Shown here piece after piece: positions 17,458 through 23,955 of a DNA stretch of 44,831 nucleotides (position 1 is its first letter; every line of letters begins with the position of its first letter). The notes under the pieces are model-generated. The model worked only from the letters and a program-made list of their open reading frames with translations, searched no databases and was not told the origin of the DNA. The stretch is taken from the NCBI GenBank assembly GCA_964534355.1, contig CAZHNZ010000015.1, positions 1-44,831 on the forward strand, written 5' to 3'. The DNA is from CAXXIC01 sp964534355. Lineage in GTDB: Bacteria; Bacteroidota; Bacteroidia; Bacteroidales; UBA7332. Made by a program: the position numbers and the translations under genes.

Positions 17458-18822
17458 TTAGAATTTGTAGTCGACGCCAATACCAAATACCTTGTTTGTG
17501 CGGCCCATTACATCGGTGCCGGTCAAACCCAAGCCGTTGTAGTTTGAAGAAACTTTGGTCCAATTGTCATAATTGGTAAAGAAATAGGCCACATTGAGGC
17601 GAAGTTTGGGCGAAATATTAACCGCGCCACCAAAGCCGATAGAGTAGGAGTTGAGACTGTAACTCATGTCAGTCTGATAGTCGTCTTTCACGCCTGTGCG
17701 GGTAATCTGTCCGCCGGCGCTGAGCATAAACTGATTGTTGATTTTGAATTCCGCACCGAGCAGATATTCGTTTACACCACCATCTATGTATTGTTGTTTG
17801 TCGTTAGACATTTTGGCATCTGAGTCGAAAAAGTGGTGATATCCACCCGACAGTTTGAAGTGCGAACAAACCTCGTAAGAAGCCCCCACAGTGTAAAGAG
17901 CAGGTATATCGTGAGGTGTATTTACACCGTCAGTGAATTTTCCTGTATCGTCAATTTTTGTTTTATTTTCCACATTGAGCGAAGTGTTGAATTCGTATTT
18001 CATACCGATATTCAGCTTTTCGTAGTGGTAGTTGAAACCAATAATGGGAGTAACGCCCCAACCGTTTTGGGTACAGTCGAGAAATGCATCTTTGGTTTTA
18101 GCAGCATTGGTTGTACTACCAATGGTGGTGAAAAATGAAGTAGCCGAAATCATATCTGCATTCGGATTCAAAGCCGGATGTTTTGGGTTAATCATAATAT
18201 TTTTGAGATGACCGGTATAGCCGTTGCTTACCATATTGAGGCGAAGACCGAGGGCAGCTGAAAAATTATCCGATATTTTGTACGAACCATTCAATTGTAA
18301 TCCGAATATAAACTGTTTTCCTTCCATATATCCGTCTACCGAATATTTTGTGGTTGGCAACATGGCATTCAGGCTTATGGGTAATAAAGAAAGAGGAGCC
18401 TCGAAAGACGCAAGTCCGTGGTTGAAAGTAGCCTTTCCGCCACCGCCGGTGATAGCAAAACCACCCGAAACAGCCCATTTTTCCTTTTTATACACAAACT
18501 GAAAACTGGGAACTACCGGTGCTGCCGCTTCGCCTTTGAACTCTTTGGTAGCGCTGCCGCCGTATCCGGCAAAAGGAGCGAAAGTAGAGTTGATGGTACG
18601 GGTTTGAAATACAGACTGATTGGTAAGAGAGAGATGAAAACCGTCGCTGAGCAGCGTCACCCCGGCAGGGTTGGTGTAAGCCGCGTCGATTTCGGTTGAA
18701 GCATCCCGTGCCGGATTGCGCAGAAAGTGAACACTTTGGTTGGTGTTGGTGAGCAGACCGCCTGCCAATGCGGCCGAACCTGCGGCCGAAACGAGAATTG
18801 CTGTTGCGAGTAGTTTTTTCAT
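17458..18822 (-). CDS. OmpP1/FadL/TodX-family outer membrane transport protein
   Basis: A 14-strand outer-membrane barrel that lets hydrophobic compounds such as long-chain fatty acids or aromatics diffuse across the outer membrane. The 454-residue protein has a cleavable signal peptide (MKKLLATAILVSAAGSAALA), then GGLLTNTNQSVHFLRNPARD and AYTNPAGVTLL, which carries the Asn-Pro-Ala motif of the FadL hatch region, and ends in aromatic-rich strands with a C-terminal Phe (GIGVDYKF). It stands alone with its own promoter and terminator. Substrate cannot be determined. It is divergent from ychF. Confidence 0.9.
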   Translation of the reverse strand: MKKLLATAILVSAAGSAALAGGLLTNTNQSVHFLRNPARDASTEIDAAYTNPAGVTLLSDGFHLSLTNQSVFQTRTINSTFAPFAGYGGSATKEFKGEAAAPVVPSFQFVYKKEKWAVSGGFAITGGGGKATFNHGLASFEAPLSLLPISLNAMLPTTKYSVDGYMEGKQFIFGLQLNGSYKISDNFSAALGLRLNMVSNGYTGHLKNIMINPKHPALNPNADMISATSFFTTIGSTTNAAKTKDAFLDCTQNGWGVTPIIGFNYHYEKLNIGMKYEFNTSLNVENKTKIDDTGKFTDGVNTPHDIPALYTVGASYEVCSHFKLSGGYHHFFDSDAKMSNDKQQYIDGGVNEYLLGAEFKINNQFMLSAGGQITRTGVKDDYQTDMSYSLNSYSIGFGGAVNISPKLRLNVAYFFTNYDNWTKVSSNYNGLGLTGTDVMGRTNKVFGIGVDYKF

Positions 18823-18847
18823 ACAGTTGTATTTTAGTTTAATGCGA

Positions 18848-18879
18848 CAAAATTACATATTATTTCTTTAAATGTTCAA
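18848..18879 (-). promoter_or_regulatory. Putative promoter of the FadL-type gene
   Basis: Minus strand TAATTTTG (complement of 18848-18855) fits TAnnTTTG, with a TTG 21 bases further upstream (complement of 18877-18879). The start of transcription would lie about 20 bases before the ATG. Confidence 0.4.
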
Positions 18880-18895
18880 TTTAGAACCGTTATAA

Positions 18896-18920
18896 TGCAC
18901 AAATTGTTCAATATTGTGCA
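18896..18920. promoter_or_regulatory. Operator-like inverted repeat between fadL-type gene and ychF
   Basis: TGCACAA and TTGTGCA are separated by 11 bases in the divergent promoter region. The arms are perfect complements. It lies upstream of both -33 regions, where a regulator could act in both directions. Confidence 0.4.
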
Positions 18921-18952
18921 AAAACTATTCAATGATCCGTTGAGTTTCTTGT

Positions 18953-18983
18953 TTTGCAATTTCGTGTAAAAGCCTTACCTTTG
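18953..18983 (+). promoter_or_regulatory. ychF promoter (TTTG-N19-TACCTTTG)
   Basis: A full Bacteroidota sigma-ABfr-type promoter: TTTG at 18953-18956, 19-base spacer, TACCTTTG at 18976-18983. The transcript start would lie about 23 bases upstream of the ychF ATG. Confidence 0.65.
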
Positions 18984-19012
18984 CGCCCTAAATAAATAAC
19001 AGACAAAACAAT

Positions 19013-20116
19013 ATGGCTTTACAATGCGGTATAGTTGGCTTGCCCAACGTAGGAAAATCGACACTATTCAACTGTTTGTCAAACGCGAAAGCACAGGCGG
19101 CAAACTTCCCTTTTTGCACCATCGAACCCAACGTTGGCGTAATCACTGTACCGGATGAGCGACTAAACAAGCTGGCTGAGCTGGTGAAACCCAATCGTAT
19201 TGTGCCCACAACCGTAGAGATTGTAGATATTGCCGGTTTGGTGAAGGGTGCGAGCAAAGGCGAAGGATTGGGTAATAAGTTTTTGGCCAACATTCGCGAA
19301 ACTGACGCCATTATACACGTTCTGCGTTGTTTCGACGATGAGAATGTGACGCATGTGGACGGGTCTGTCAATCCGGTGCGTGATAAAGAAATTATCGACT
19401 TTGAACTACAAATAAAAGACCTCGAAACTGTGGATAGCCGCATTTCGAAAGTTCAAAAGCAGGGTCAGTCCGGCGGTGATAAAGCGGCAAAACTGGCTTA
19501 TGAGGTGCTTATCCGCATTAAAGAGGCGTTGGAGCAGGGTAAATCGGCCCGTACGGTGACATTCGACAACAAAGATGATATGAAATTTGCCCGCGAGTTG
19601 TTTTTGCTGACTTCTAAGCCGGTGCTCTATGTTTGTAATGTAGACGAAGCAAGTGCCGTAAACGGAAACAAATATGTGGATATGGTGCGTGAAGCTGTGA
19701 AGGATGAAAATGCCGAAATCATGGTGGTAGCTGCTAAAATTGAGTCTGAAATTGCGGAATTCGACACCTACGAAGAGCGTGAAATGTTTCTGAACGAAAT
19801 AGGTTTGCAGGAGTCAGGCGTTGCCCGGTTGATAAAGGCAGCATACCGATTGTTGAACCTCGAGACCTATTTTACCTGCGGTGTGCAGGAGGTTCGTGCC
19901 TGGACTTACCTGAGAGGCAGCAAGGCACCACAATGTGCCGGTGTGATACATACCGATTTCGAAAAAGGATTTATTCGCGCAGAGGTAATCAAATACAACG
20001 ACTTCATCACCCTTGGTTCGGAGGCTGCCTGCAAAGAGGCCGGAAAAATGAATGTAGAGGGAAAAGAGTATGTGGCTAATGACGGAGATATTATGCATTT
20101 CCGTTTTAATGTATAA
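19013..20116 (+). CDS. ychF: Ribosome-associated Obg-like ATPase YchF/OLA1
   Basis: A universally conserved P-loop NTPase that prefers ATP over GTP and associates with ribosomes; it is linked to redox stress responses in other bacteria. The 367-residue length is typical. The G1 motif GLPNVGKSTLFN is at residues 8-19, the G3 segment DIAGLVKGASKGEG at about 69-82, and the family's altered G4 motif CNVDEAS replaces NKxD. A coiled-coil arm lies near 125-155 and the C-terminal TGS domain (VQEVRAWT...DGDIMHFRFNV) is complete. It has its own promoter and a terminator downstream. Confidence 0.96.
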   Translation: MALQCGIVGLPNVGKSTLFNCLSNAKAQAANFPFCTIEPNVGVITVPDERLNKLAELVKPNRIVPTTVEIVDIAGLVKGASKGEGLGNKFLANIRETDAIIHVLRCFDDENVTHVDGSVNPVRDKEIIDFELQIKDLETVDSRISKVQKQGQSGGDKAAKLAYEVLIRIKEALEQGKSARTVTFDNKDDMKFARELFLLTSKPVLYVCNVDEASAVNGNKYVDMVREAVKDENAEIMVVAAKIESEIAEFDTYEEREMFLNEIGLQESGVARLIKAAYRLLNLETYFTCGVQEVRAWTYLRGSKAPQCAGVIHTDFEKGFIRAEVIKYNDFITLGSEAACKEAGKMNVEGKEYVANDGDIMHFRFNV

Positions 20117-20130
20117 ATTTTAAGTATTAC

Positions 20131-20161
20131 GTTATACGTTATACGTTTTACGTTTTACGTT
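20131..20161 (+). repeat. Short tandem repeat, four GTTWTAC heptamers
   Basis: Two GTTATAC and two GTTTTAC units stand head to tail, followed by a partial GTT. It lies in the spacer after ychF and before its terminator. No function is evident. Confidence 0.7.
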
Positions 20162-20176
20162 GAAGGTGAAATTTTG

Positions 20177-20204
20177 GCCGGGGGGGAGACTTTCCGGCTT
20201 TTTT
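20177..20204 (+). terminator. Probable ychF terminator
   Basis: GCCGG at 20177-20181 pairs with CCGGC at 20194-20198 and is followed by six T. The stem is short and the loop is 12 bases, so this is a moderate call. Confidence 0.6.
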
Positions 20205-20219
20205 ATTTGGTGTTATTGT

Positions 20220-20540
20220 TCAGAATTGTATTTCTATTCCTCTTTTTTTTATTTCATTGATAAACGGATCCCCTGAAATAAAGTAGTTAGTTGGATATGT
20301 TTTTGTCTCAATATCAATGAATTCTTTTCTGATATTAATTTTGGAAAAAAGTTTTCTGTCTTCATATCCAAAACCTGAAAAAGAGTTTGAAACAAGAGCG
20401 ACATCTATATCTGAGTCTTCTCGCTGATTATTTGATGCATATGAGCCAAATAAAACAACTTTATCCAACGAAACACCTAGTTTAAGTATTTCATTTACAA
20501 ATAATTTTACTTTGTTTATTGCATCTTCTCTTGTAAGCAT
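20220..20540 (-). CDS. MNT-type minimal nucleotidyltransferase
   Basis: A 106-residue nucleotidyltransferase-fold protein. The active-site signature GSYASNNQREDSDIDVALVS (residues 32-51) contains the Gly-Ser motif and the DxD pair that bind metal and NTP. MNT proteins are usually antitoxins paired with HEPN toxins, where they act by AMPylating or neutralising the HEPN partner. No HEPN-like gene is adjacent: neighbours are the Crp/Fnr gene and ychF. It may be a solitary antitoxin, a regulator, or a leftover of a system whose partner was lost. The start at 20540 fits a full helix before the motif. Confidence 0.85.
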   Translation of the reverse strand: MLTREDAINKVKLFVNEILKLGVSLDKVVLFGSYASNNQREDSDIDVALVSNSFSGFGYEDRKLFSKINIRKEFIDIETKTYPTNYFISGDPFINEIKKRGIEIQF

Positions 20541-20583
20541 TGTAGTATAGATTGATAGTTAATTGGGAGTAAATTCCCCTTCA

Positions 20584-21261
20584 TCATCCGTTTGCACTAA
20601 TTAGTTGCAATGTTTTTTTATTCAGAATTTCTATCTGTTTACCCGAAAGCCGTATGATGCCATCTTTGTCGAATTCGGAGAGAATGCGGCTGATGCTTTC
20701 GCGGCTGGTATCGACAAGATTTCCCATTTCGGACTGAGATAGGGGCAGGGTAAAGGTATCGTTTTCGAAGATGTGATTGGCAAATTCGAGCAGTACATCG
20801 GCAATGTTTCCGCGGGTCATTTTTTGCGTTCTGTTGGCACAACGGCGGAAAGACTCGAGTTCGTTTTTGCACAATTCCAATATTATTTCGTAAGAAAACT
20901 GTTTATTGTCCTTCAAAATCTTTTCGAAAATGGTGAGATCGATGAAGCAAACTTCCACTTCTGTAACAGCCGTGACAGAGTACTGATTGATCTTGTCGCC
21001 AAAAGTGGTGGGTAGCCCGAGGTATGTGGGCGCTTTCACCACGCGGACAATCTGTTCGTGATAAGGCCCTGCGAGGTGCAATTTGACAAGACCTTTGCGC
21101 AGAAAGACCACATTGGTAGAGTACATGCCCTGTTTGATAATGGCATCGCCTTTTTTGAATTTCAATACCAAATGATTTTCAGATAATTTCTGAAAGCTGC
21201 TGTCGTCGAGTGTGGCGGCAGCGCGGGCGTTGAAGGGACAGTGTTTGCATTCGTTTTCCAT
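20584..21261 (-). CDS. Crp/Fnr-family transcription regulator, divergent from the Hdr/Qmo-like operon
   Basis: A 225-residue regulator with an N-terminal cyclic-nucleotide-binding-like beta-roll (about 20-115), a dimerisation helix and a C-terminal winged helix (about 150-215). The recognition helix reads TSRESISRILSEF; Arg187, Glu188 and Arg192 match the residues of E. coli CRP (R180, E181, R185) that read TGTGA, and the gap to the divergent operon holds a perfect TGTGA-N6-TCACA site. The N-terminus has Cys5 and Cys8 (ECKHCPF), and Cys105 (VEVCFID) lies where FNR has its cluster ligand C122, so a redox, persulfide or iron-sulfur sensor is possible. FNR's third N-terminal Cys is missing, so a classical four-Cys cluster is not assured. 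The residues of the cAMP pocket are not evident. It probably controls the operon and itself. Confidence 0.9.
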   Translation of the reverse strand: MENECKHCPFNARAAATLDDSSFQKLSENHLVLKFKKGDAIIKQGMYSTNVVFLRKGLVKLHLAGPYHEQIVRVVKAPTYLGLPTTFGDKINQYSVTAVTEVEVCFIDLTIFEKILKDNKQFSYEIILELCKNELESFRRCANRTQKMTRGNIADVLLEFANHIFENDTFTLPLSQSEMGNLVDTSRESISRILSEFDKDGIIRLSGKQIEILNKKTLQLISANG

Positions 21262-21265
21262 GCTG

Positions 21266-21273
21266 CAAATATA
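21266..21273 (-). promoter_or_regulatory. Putative promoter -7 element of the Crp/Fnr gene
   Basis: Minus strand TATATTTG is a good TAnnTTTG match only 4 bases before the ATG, so the transcript would have a very short or no leader. The CRP-type palindrome lies 4-21 bases upstream, overlapping the spacer/-33 region, which suggests autorepression. Confidence 0.45.
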
Positions 21274-21277
21274 CGAA

Positions 21278-21295
21278 TTGTGATTTAAATCACAA
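21278..21295. promoter_or_regulatory. CRP/FNR-type operator
   Basis: TTGTGATTTAAATCACAA is an 18-base perfect palindrome with the CRP half-sites TGTGA and TCACA spaced by 6 bases. It lies between the divergent Crp/Fnr gene and the dsrE2-like gene. Its centre is about 76 bases upstream of the inferred operon start, a usual class I activator distance, and it overlaps the regulator's own promoter. Confidence 0.8.
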
Positions 21296-21348
21296 AATAA
21301 TGTATTTACTTACACAGGGTAAATCAGAAAAGAGAATGCAGAGAGCAC

Positions 21349-21356
21349 TAACTTTG
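21349..21356 (+). promoter_or_regulatory. Putative promoter -7 element of the sulfur/Hdr operon
   Basis: TAACTTTG fits TAnnTTTG, 47 bases before the first ATG. No TTTG was found at the -33 position, which fits a promoter needing an activator. Confidence 0.45.
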
Positions 21357-21403
21357 CAAAATAATTCAGCAGTTAATAACCCCATAAACAACATATTAAT
21401 AAA

Positions 21404-21970
21404 ATGGATGCATCACAGGAAATGACAGTAGCGCAACTTCAATCGCAGATTGAGCAGTTAAAAAGCCGAATTGATCAATTGGAAAATTCGCGCAAAGACC
21501 AACTTTCTATCGCCGTGGTATCGGGCGATCTGGACAAGATATTGGCTGCCATGGTCATATCTATTGCCGCTGCGGCTATGGATACACAGGTGAAATTATT
21601 TTTCTCATTTTGGTCACTTTCGGCCCTTCGCGATCCGAAGAAGAGCGTAGAGGGAAAAGATTTTATCTCAAAAATGTTTGGGATGATGTTGCCCAAAGGG
21701 AAAGGAAAACTGGCTTTGTCGAATATGAATATGGCCGGCATGGGACCCAAAATGATTAATTATCTGATGAAAAAGCAGAATGTAATGTCGCTGGAGCAGA
21801 TGTTTAAAGAGGCCGGAGAGCTGGGTATCGAGATTGTTATCTGCGAGATGTCGATGGGACTGATGGGCTTTAAGAAAGAGGAGTTTATCGACTATCCGCA
21901 CCTCAGTTATGCCGGTGCAGCTACTTTTGTGGCAGACGCGGGAGAGAGTAGTATTCAATTATTTATATAA
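21404..21970 (+). CDS. DsrE2-like (DsrE/DsrF/DrsH superfamily) sulfurtransferase
   Basis: DsrE2 proteins pair with TusA in sulfur-handling operons and are thought to carry persulfide sulfur. The 188-residue protein starts with a coiled-coil-like helix (about 8-30, QLQSQIEQLKSRIDQLENS) followed by a DsrE fold: LSIAVVSGDLDKILAAMVIS, KLFFSFWSLSAL, and VICEMSMGLMGF. Cys147 in that last block is the only cysteine and matches the family's conserved sulfur-carrying Cys. Membrane attachment is possible for some DsrE2 proteins; the segment 43-60 is hydrophobic here. It is the first gene of a seven-gene operon and lies 13 bases before tusA. Confidence 0.85.
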   Translation: MDASQEMTVAQLQSQIEQLKSRIDQLENSRKDQLSIAVVSGDLDKILAAMVISIAAAAMDTQVKLFFSFWSLSALRDPKKSVEGKDFISKMFGMMLPKGKGKLALSNMNMAGMGPKMINYLMKKQNVMSLEQMFKEAGELGIEIVICEMSMGLMGFKKEEFIDYPHLSYAGAATFVADAGESSIQLFI

Positions 21971-21983
21971 AAAACTTACGATT

Positions 21984-22235
21984 ATGACAACAGAAGAATT
22001 GAAATCAGTAGCAGTAGCTAAATCGGTAGATGCACGTGGTACCGCATGTCCGGGTCCGCTTTTGGAAGCAAAAAAAGCAGTAGGAAGTATAGCATCCGGA
22101 GATATCATGGAGATACTTTCGGCCGACGAAGGAACCAAGGTTGATATACCGAAATGGTGTGGCAAACAGGGTCATGAATACCTCGGATTTGTAGAGGAAA
22201 ATGGCTATTTCAAGGTCTATATGAAGAAAAAATAA
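21984..22235 (+). CDS. tusA: TusA-family sulfur carrier protein
   Basis: An 83-residue cytoplasmic sulfur carrier that holds persulfide on a conserved cysteine. The CPxP motif is ACPGPLLEAKKA with Cys22. The start is ATG 21984, 13 bases after the DsrE2-like gene and behind an AT-rich leader; a longer in-frame start at 21909 lies inside the previous gene and would precede the normal TusA N-terminus, so it was rejected. A second Cys (C49, KVDIPKWCGKQGHE) is at the place where many TusA homologues have none or a variable residue. Being directly between DsrE2 and the flavo-iron-sulfur genes points to sulfur delivery to or from the Hdr-like complex, not tRNA thiolation. Confidence 0.92.
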   Translation: MTTEELKSVAVAKSVDARGTACPGPLLEAKKAVGSIASGDIMEILSADEGTKVDIPKWCGKQGHEYLGFVEENGYFKVYMKKK

Positions 22236-22243
22236 GTTTAGCT

Positions 22244-22651
22244 ATGGCTGAAAACCTTCGTAAAAGTGCGAAAATACTTGTGTTTTCGACCGAGAAAATT
22301 TCCGATCCTGCCATTGATATGGCGGGATTGTTGAAATTACACTATCCGCCCACGGTTTATACCATATCGATACCCTGTTCGAGTGGAATAAAGCCATCGT
22401 GGATACTGTATGCCTATGAAAAAGGGTTCGACGGTGTGTTTATTGCCGCCGACGGAAGCGATTGTGTGTATGGTGAGTCGTGTACCGAGAAGACGGGAAA
22501 TCTGGTGCAGAAAACACATAGTCTGATGAAAGAGAAAGAGATAGACCCGGCAAGGCTACGCATGGCGGCTATTTGCTCTGTGTGCAGCGAGTCGTTTGTG
22601 AAGCAGATGCGCAGCTTCAACGACTATTTGTTAAAAACAATACAACCTTAA
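22244..22651 (+). CDS. MvhD/FlpD-like iron-sulfur electron-transfer protein
   Basis: A 135-residue protein resembling the delta subunit of methyl-viologen-reducing hydrogenase (MvhD/FlpD), which carries a [2Fe-2S] cluster and passes electrons to HdrA. The family pattern is visible: ISIPCSSGIKPSWILYAYEKGFDGVFIAADGSDCVYGESC in outline (C45, C74, C80), then RLRMAAICSVCSESF (C111, C114). Here the domain is a free-standing protein encoded 8 bases after tusA and 2 bases before the first HdrA-like gene. In Qmo systems a comparable domain is fused to the C-terminus of QmoB, so a split version would fit. The last pair C111/C114 as CxxC is worth noting. Assignment is by motif only. Confidence 0.75.
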   Translation: MAENLRKSAKILVFSTEKISDPAIDMAGLLKLHYPPTVYTISIPCSSGIKPSWILYAYEKGFDGVFIAADGSDCVYGESCTEKTGNLVQKTHSLMKEKEIDPARLRMAAICSVCSESFVKQMRSFNDYLLKTIQP

Positions 22652-22653
22652 TT

Positions 22654-23955
22654 ATGCAGGTATCCGAAAAAAATATCAGTTACGACGCATTAGTGATAGG
22701 CGCGGGCATAGCCGGTGGCGAAGCAGCCCTCAATCTGGCCAACACCGGATACAAGGTTTTGGTGGTTGAAAAAGATTCATCGGTGGGAGGAAAAATGATT
22801 TTGCTGAGTAAAGTCTTTCCGACGCTCGATTGTTCGGCCTGCATCACCACACCCAAGGTGTCTGAGATTTCTCGCCACCCCAACATCACCATTTTTACAG
22901 ACAGTGAAGTAAAGCGCATTCGCAAAAACAGCGACGGAAGCTTCGAAGCCACTGTAAACCGGAAGCCCCGCTATGTGAAAGTGGAAGATTGCACAGCGTG
23001 TCAGCTTTGCGAAAAGGCCTGTCCGGTGAATGTCCGCGATCAGTATCAGTTTGGATTGATCGGACGAAAGGCAGCCTACATTCCGTTCAGCATATGCAGT
23101 CCGAAGGCCGCTGTCATTGATATTGCCAACTGCACATTGTGCGGTGCCTGCGAAAAGGTATGTCCGACCCATTGCATCGACTTTACGATGGAGCCCGAGA
23201 GTTATCAGTTGCAGGTGAAAACAGTGGTTTTAGCCACCGGTTTTGAGCTGTTTGACCCCCTGAAAATACCACGCTACGGATACGGAAAATTTCCCAATGT
23301 AATTACATCTATGCAGATGGAGCGGGAGATAGCCCCCACACGACCCTACAATACCATTTTGCGCCCCGGAGACGGCAAGGTACCCGATAAGATTGCCTAT
23401 GTACTCTGTACCGGATCGCGTGATGCATCGGTGGGAAATCCCGTATGTTCGCAAATCTGCTGCATGTATTCCATTAAACAGGCACAGTTGCTGATGGGAG
23501 CTTTGCCCATGGCAGATGTGACAATCTATTATATTGATATTCGTTCGTTTGGCAAGGGATTCGAAGAGTTTTACCAACAGGCCAAGGGAATGGGAGTCAA
23601 CTTTGTGAAGGCAAAAATCGGACAGATTTCGGAAAAAGAGAACGGCAATCTGACGCTTCGTTACGAAGACATCAGCGAAGGAAAATTGCAGGAGGCCGAT
23701 CATGATATGGTGATACTGTCGGTAGGAGCATTGCCCAACAGGGGAGTGGCCGGGTTGTTCGACAACGAAGTGTTGACGACCGATCCGCATCAGTTTGTGG
23801 GTCAGACCGATTTGCTGGCATCGCCCGCACAGACGAGTATTGCCGGTGTATTTGTGGCCGGAACGGCGTCGGGACCGATGGATATTCCCGACGCAATATT
23901 GTCGGCCGGATCTGCCTCTTCAGAAGCCATTAGTTATTTAATTCAGCACTCATGA
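22654..23955 (+). CDS. HdrA/QmoA-like FAD and iron-sulfur oxidoreductase subunit
   Basis: A 433-residue flavo-iron-sulfur protein of the heterodisulfide reductase A family. It begins with the FAD motif GAGIAGGEAA (G16, G18, G21), then the HdrA-type cysteine block FPTLDCSACITTPKVSEISRH in outline (C60, C63), two inserted ferredoxin motifs (C113, C116, C119, C123 and C160, C163, C166, C170), and the HdrA signature around LCTGSRD...VCSQICCMY (C252, C265, C269, C270). It lacks the N-terminal domain and C-terminal ferredoxins of full HdrA, as QmoA does. The start is ATG 22654, two bases after the previous stop; a longer start at 22573 would overlap the MvhD-like gene by 79 bases and add a segment unlike the family. 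It overlaps the next gene by 4 bases (ATGA), implying translational coupling. Confidence 0.88.
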   Translation: MQVSEKNISYDALVIGAGIAGGEAALNLANTGYKVLVVEKDSSVGGKMILLSKVFPTLDCSACITTPKVSEISRHPNITIFTDSEVKRIRKNSDGSFEATVNRKPRYVKVEDCTACQLCEKACPVNVRDQYQFGLIGRKAAYIPFSICSPKAAVIDIANCTLCGACEKVCPTHCIDFTMEPESYQLQVKTVVLATGFELFDPLKIPRYGYGKFPNVITSMQMEREIAPTRPYNTILRPGDGKVPDKIAYVLCTGSRDASVGNPVCSQICCMYSIKQAQLLMGALPMADVTIYYIDIRSFGKGFEEFYQQAKGMGVNFVKAKIGQISEKENGNLTLRYEDISEGKLQEADHDMVILSVGALPNRGVAGLFDNEVLTTDPHQFVGQTDLLASPAQTSIAGVFVAGTASGPMDIPDAILSAGSASSEAISYLIQHS

